In this document: positions 61,692 through 64,000 of the stretch, piece after piece
How the letters are laid out: the number at the start of each line of letters is the position of its first letter
Numbering within the stretch: position 1 is the stretch's first letter
Assembly: GCF_041435115.1 (NCBI RefSeq)
Contig: NZ_CP108046.1
Coordinates: 4,898,001-4,962,000 of the forward strand
From: Streptomyces sp. NBC_00289
GTDB lineage: Bacteria; Actinomycetota; Actinomycetes; Streptomycetales; Streptomycetaceae
Reading direction: 5' to 3'
DNA length: 64,000 bases
Program-made: the position numbers and the translations under genes
The notes under the pieces: model-generated
Seen by the model: only the letters and a program-made list of their open reading frames with translations
What the model was told of the DNA's origin: nothing
Databases searched by the model: none

Positions 61692-62876
61692 ATGACCTCC
61701 AGCGCACGCCCCCTGCTCAACCGCCGGCTCGCCGAGTTCGGGACGACGATCTTCGCCGAGATGTCCGCCCTGGCCCTGCGGACCGGGTCGATCAACCTCG
61801 GGCAGGGCTTTCCGGACACGGACGGCCCCGAGGAGATCCGTGAGGCGGCCGTCCGGGCGTTGCGCGAGGGCCACGGCAACCAGTACCCGCCGGGTCCGGG
61901 CGTCCCCGAGCTGCGCACCGCCATCGCCGCGCACCAGCAGCGGCGCTACGGGCTGTCGTACGACCCCGACAGCGAGGTGCTCGTCACCGCGGGCGCCACG
62001 GAGGCCATCGCCGCCGCCCTGCTGGCCCTGCTGGAGCCCGGCGACGAGGTCGTCGCCCTGGAGCCGTACTACGACTCGTACGCGGCCTGTATCGCCATGG
62101 CGGGCGGCACCCGGGTGCCCGTCACCCTGCGTCCGCACGAGGGCAGCTTCCGGCTCGACCTCGACGAGCTGCGCGACGCGGTCACCGACCGCACCCGGCT
62201 GCTGCTCGTCAACACGCCGCACAACCCGACCGGCACGGTCCTGACCCGCGAGGAGCTCACCGCGATCGCCGAGCTGGCCGTCGAGCGCGACCTGCTGGTG
62301 ATCACGGACGAGGTGTACGAGCACCTGGTCTTCGACGAGGCCGAGCACGTGCCGCTGGCCACGCTGCCGGGGATGCGTGAGCGCACGGTCTCGATCGGCT
62401 CGGCCGGCAAGACCTTCTCCTTCACCGGCTGGAAGGTCGGCTGGGTGACGGCGGCTCCCGCGCTGGTGACGGCGGTGCGCTCGGCGAAGCAGTTCCTGAC
62501 GTACGTGTCGTCCGGCCCGTTCCAGTACGCGGTGGCGGAAGCGCTGGCCCTCCCGGACACGTACTTCGAGGCGTTCCGCGAGGACATGCGGGTCAAGCGG
62601 GACCTGCTGTCGACCGGCCTCACGGAGGCGGGCTTCAAGGTGTTCCGGCCCTCGGGCACGTACTTCATCACCACCGACATCCGCCCCCTCGGCGAAACGG
62701 ACGGCTTCGCCTTCTGCCGCGCCCTGCCGGAACGGGCCGGCGTGGTCGCCATCCCGAACGCGGTCTTCTACGACCACCGCGAGGAGGGCGCACCGTTCGT
62801 ACGGTTCGCGTTCTGCAAACGCACCGAGATGCTGATGGACGCGGCGGAACGGCTCCGCAAGACGTTCGCGCGATGA
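61692..62876 (+). CDS. Class I PLP-dependent aminotransferase
   Basis: 394 residues, fold type I aspartate aminotransferase family. INLGQGFPDTDGP at the start, NTPHNPTGTVLT near 174-185, ITDEVYEHLVF with the PLP-hydroxyl Asp, Lys240 in SAGKTFSFTGWKVGW, and the C-terminal substrate Arg in FVRFAFCK. The GQGFP form resembles kynurenine aminotransferase/glutamine transaminase K and DapC-like enzymes. ATG 61692 is preferred (GGAGG at 9 nt) to the ATG at 61683. Confidence 0.9.
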   Translation: MTSSARPLLNRRLAEFGTTIFAEMSALALRTGSINLGQGFPDTDGPEEIREAAVRALREGHGNQYPPGPGVPELRTAIAAHQQRRYGLSYDPDSEVLVTAGATEAIAAALLALLEPGDEVVALEPYYDSYAACIAMAGGTRVPVTLRPHEGSFRLDLDELRDAVTDRTRLLLVNTPHNPTGTVLTREELTAIAELAVERDLLVITDEVYEHLVFDEAEHVPLATLPGMRERTVSIGSAGKTFSFTGWKVGWVTAAPALVTAVRSAKQFLTYVSSGPFQYAVAEALALPDTYFEAFREDMRVKRDLLSTGLTEAGFKVFRPSGTYFITTDIRPLGETDGFAFCRALPERAGVVAIPNAVFYDHREEGAPFVRFAFCKRTEMLMDAAERLRKTFAR

Positions 62877-63092
62877 CCGCCGCCCCGTAGAGCCGGTCGT
62901 CGCATTCCTCGTTGCCTGCCGTTACCCAAGCCGGTCACTCGGACGGGTGACGCGGGCTTCGCGGCCGGGGAGGGTGGGTGGGCGGGGTAGTTCTTTCCCC
63001 TGGTTCTTTCAGGAGGTCAACGGCCCGCCGGGCCCTCGCGGACAAGGGCCCGGTGAGCCCGGTACGCGGACGGTGGCCGGGGCCCGGCCGGC

Positions 63093-63314
63093 TCAGGGGC
63101 GGTGGGGTCCGGCCTTCAACTCGCCTATGAACGCCGCCCAGGAGGCGGCCTCGAAGCACAGCGCCGGACCGTGCGGGGCCTTGCTGTCACGGACCGGGAC
63201 GACGGCCTCTCGGAATCCGTCGGCCACCTCCACGCAGTCGCCCCCCTCCTGATTGCTGTAGCTGCTCTTGCGCCAGGCGGCGCCGTTCAGTTCGGGACGG
63301 GACCTTCGCTCCAC
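63093..63314 (-). CDS. DUF397 domain-containing protein
   Basis: 73 residues: LNGAAWRKSSYSNQEGGDCVEVADG, written here to mark the family core near residues 9-33, then VPVRDSKAPHGPAL and FIGELKAG. DUF397 proteins are small partners of DUF5753 helix-turn-helix regulators (the Streptomyces BldB/WhiJ-like and AbaA-like sets). It starts at GTG 63314 and is overlapped for 128 bases by the upstream regulator's frame, which is unusually long. Confidence 0.88.
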   Translation of the reverse strand: MERRSRPELNGAAWRKSSYSNQEGGDCVEVADGFREAVVPVRDSKAPHGPALCFEAASWAAFIGELKAGPHRP

Positions 63315-64000
63315 GGTGGTTGTCCTCCATCACGGATCGGATCATGTCGAGTGACATGAGCGGGGGCAGAGCCGCCGCCCGCAGCCGATCGTAGGTCAGC
63401 GCGAAACTCCTGACCTGGTCCGGATCCTCGATGAGTTGGCCGTAGTGCGCGCCCTCCGTGTATGCGATCTCCGAGCCGTCCGGCATGGTGAGCATCGTGA
63501 GCGAGCCGCCCATGACATCGTGCTCACCCTGGTCGAACGGCAGTACTTGCACGGTGACGTGAGGTTCCGCCGTGGTCCCCAGCAGTCGCGTCAACTGCTC
63601 CTGCATCACCACCTGGCCGCCGACCGGACGCCTGAGGACCGCCTCGTCGAGGACCACCCACAACTCCGGGCGATCGGGCGTGCCGAGACGTTCCTGTCGT
63701 CCCATGCGAAGGGCGACCCGCTCTTCCAACTGCTCTTCGCTGCCGAGTGTTCGACCAACACTCAGCACCGCGCGCGCATAGTCCTCCGTCTGCAACAGAC
63801 CCGGCACCAGATGGGCCGCGTACTGCCGGATGGCCACCGCCCGCTCCGAGTACTCCATGAACTTCCGCGACCAGTCCGGAAACGCCTCCCGGTACACGTA
63901 CGGCCACAGCTCGACCAGCAGGTCGTCCGCGCCGAGGACCGCGTCCAGCGCCCGCGCCAGCTCCAGGGTCGGCTTCGCCCCGGACGCCCGCTCGATCTGC
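63187..64000 (-). CDS. XRE-family DUF5753 regulator (5' end outside window)
   Basis: The frame is open to the right edge, where it reads IERASGAKPTLELARALDAV, the end of an XRE helix-turn-helix domain. The DUF5753 domain follows (FMEYSERAVAIRQYAAHLVPGLLQTEDYARAVLS, and later MGGSLTMLTMPDGSEIAYTEG). After the usual domain end (SLDMIRSVMEDN) the frame continues about 45 codons with an Arg/Gly-rich tail through the DUF397 gene, suggesting loss of the normal stop. It is a regulator of the WhiJ/DUF397 type; the partner is the next gene. Confidence 0.88.
   Translation of the reverse strand, partial: QIERASGAKPTLELARALDAVLGADDLLVELWPYVYREAFPDWSRKFMEYSERAVAIRQYAAHLVPGLLQTEDYARAVLSVGRTLGSEEQLEERVALRMGRQERLGTPDRPELWVVLDEAVLRRPVGGQVVMQEQLTRLLGTTAEPHVTVQVLPFDQGEHDVMGGSLTMLTMPDGSEIAYTEGAHYGQLIEDPDQVRSFALTYDRLRAAALPPLMSLDMIRSVMEDNHRGAKVPSRTERRRLAQEQLQQSGGGRLRGGGRRIPRGRRPGP

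Overview
The window is a GC-rich actinobacterial chromosome segment, almost certainly from a Streptomyces. The evidence is third-position G/C bias, frequent GTG starts, many 4-nt ATGA/GTGA gene overlaps, DUF397/DUF5753 and DUF5063 proteins, an ABC sugar importer with no ATPase of its own, and many TANNNT -10 boxes placed 6-8 nt before a start codon (leaderless genes). From memory, the order asd-ask, recR-ybaB, purA, kynurenine genes, fba-pyrE follows the Streptomyces coelicolor chromosome around SCO3614-SCO3660. I saw no rRNA, tRNA, CRISPR array, insertion sequence or phage gene.

Left part (1-20 kb): a TIGR03943 protein plus UPF0718 permease pair; a two-Rossmann membrane protein with a potassium-channel-like layout; an S9 peptidase; SURF1; a SigE-family sigma factor coupled to a membrane protein; aspartate pathway genes asd-ask; an OmpR-type two-component system; recR/YbaB/DUF5063; a SLATT protein; and a membrane Ser/Thr kinase.

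Middle (20-41 kb): a DJ-1/MarR operon divergent from a class III aminotransferase across an array of GACA/TGTC inverted repeats; GntR and ECF (SigJ-like) regulators; a broken remnant of a 5'-nucleotidase; then a carbohydrate cluster. That cluster has a LacI regulator with an operator, GH127 beta-L-arabinofuranosidase, sugar-binding lipoprotein, two permeases and a secreted glycosidase with a ricin-type domain. It is followed by purA, a diacylglycerol-kinase-like gene, and an ethanolamine region (eutB-eutC divergent from a frameshifted APC permease).

Right part (41-64 kb): a P450; two paralogous NarL/LiaS-type two-component systems; an acyltransferase and a secreted alpha/beta hydrolase; a tryptophan-to-anthranilate set (dioxygenase, kynureninase, putative formamidase); DUF3151; an MFS exporter; fba, pyrE and an epimerase; a CoxG-like SRPBCC protein; a membrane spermidine synthase with DUF2617; a small Cys/Gly-rich membrane protein; a class I aminotransferase; and a DUF397/DUF5753 pair running off the end.

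The most notable observations are: a 29-bp element (25/29 identical) upstream of both a two-component operon and a secreted-hydrolase operon; stop codons that double as the first bases of leaderless -10 boxes; the 5'-nucleotidase scar next to the arabinose-type cluster; the probable frameshift in the ethanolamine permease; and an in-frame 15-bp repeat running through the fba stop codon.
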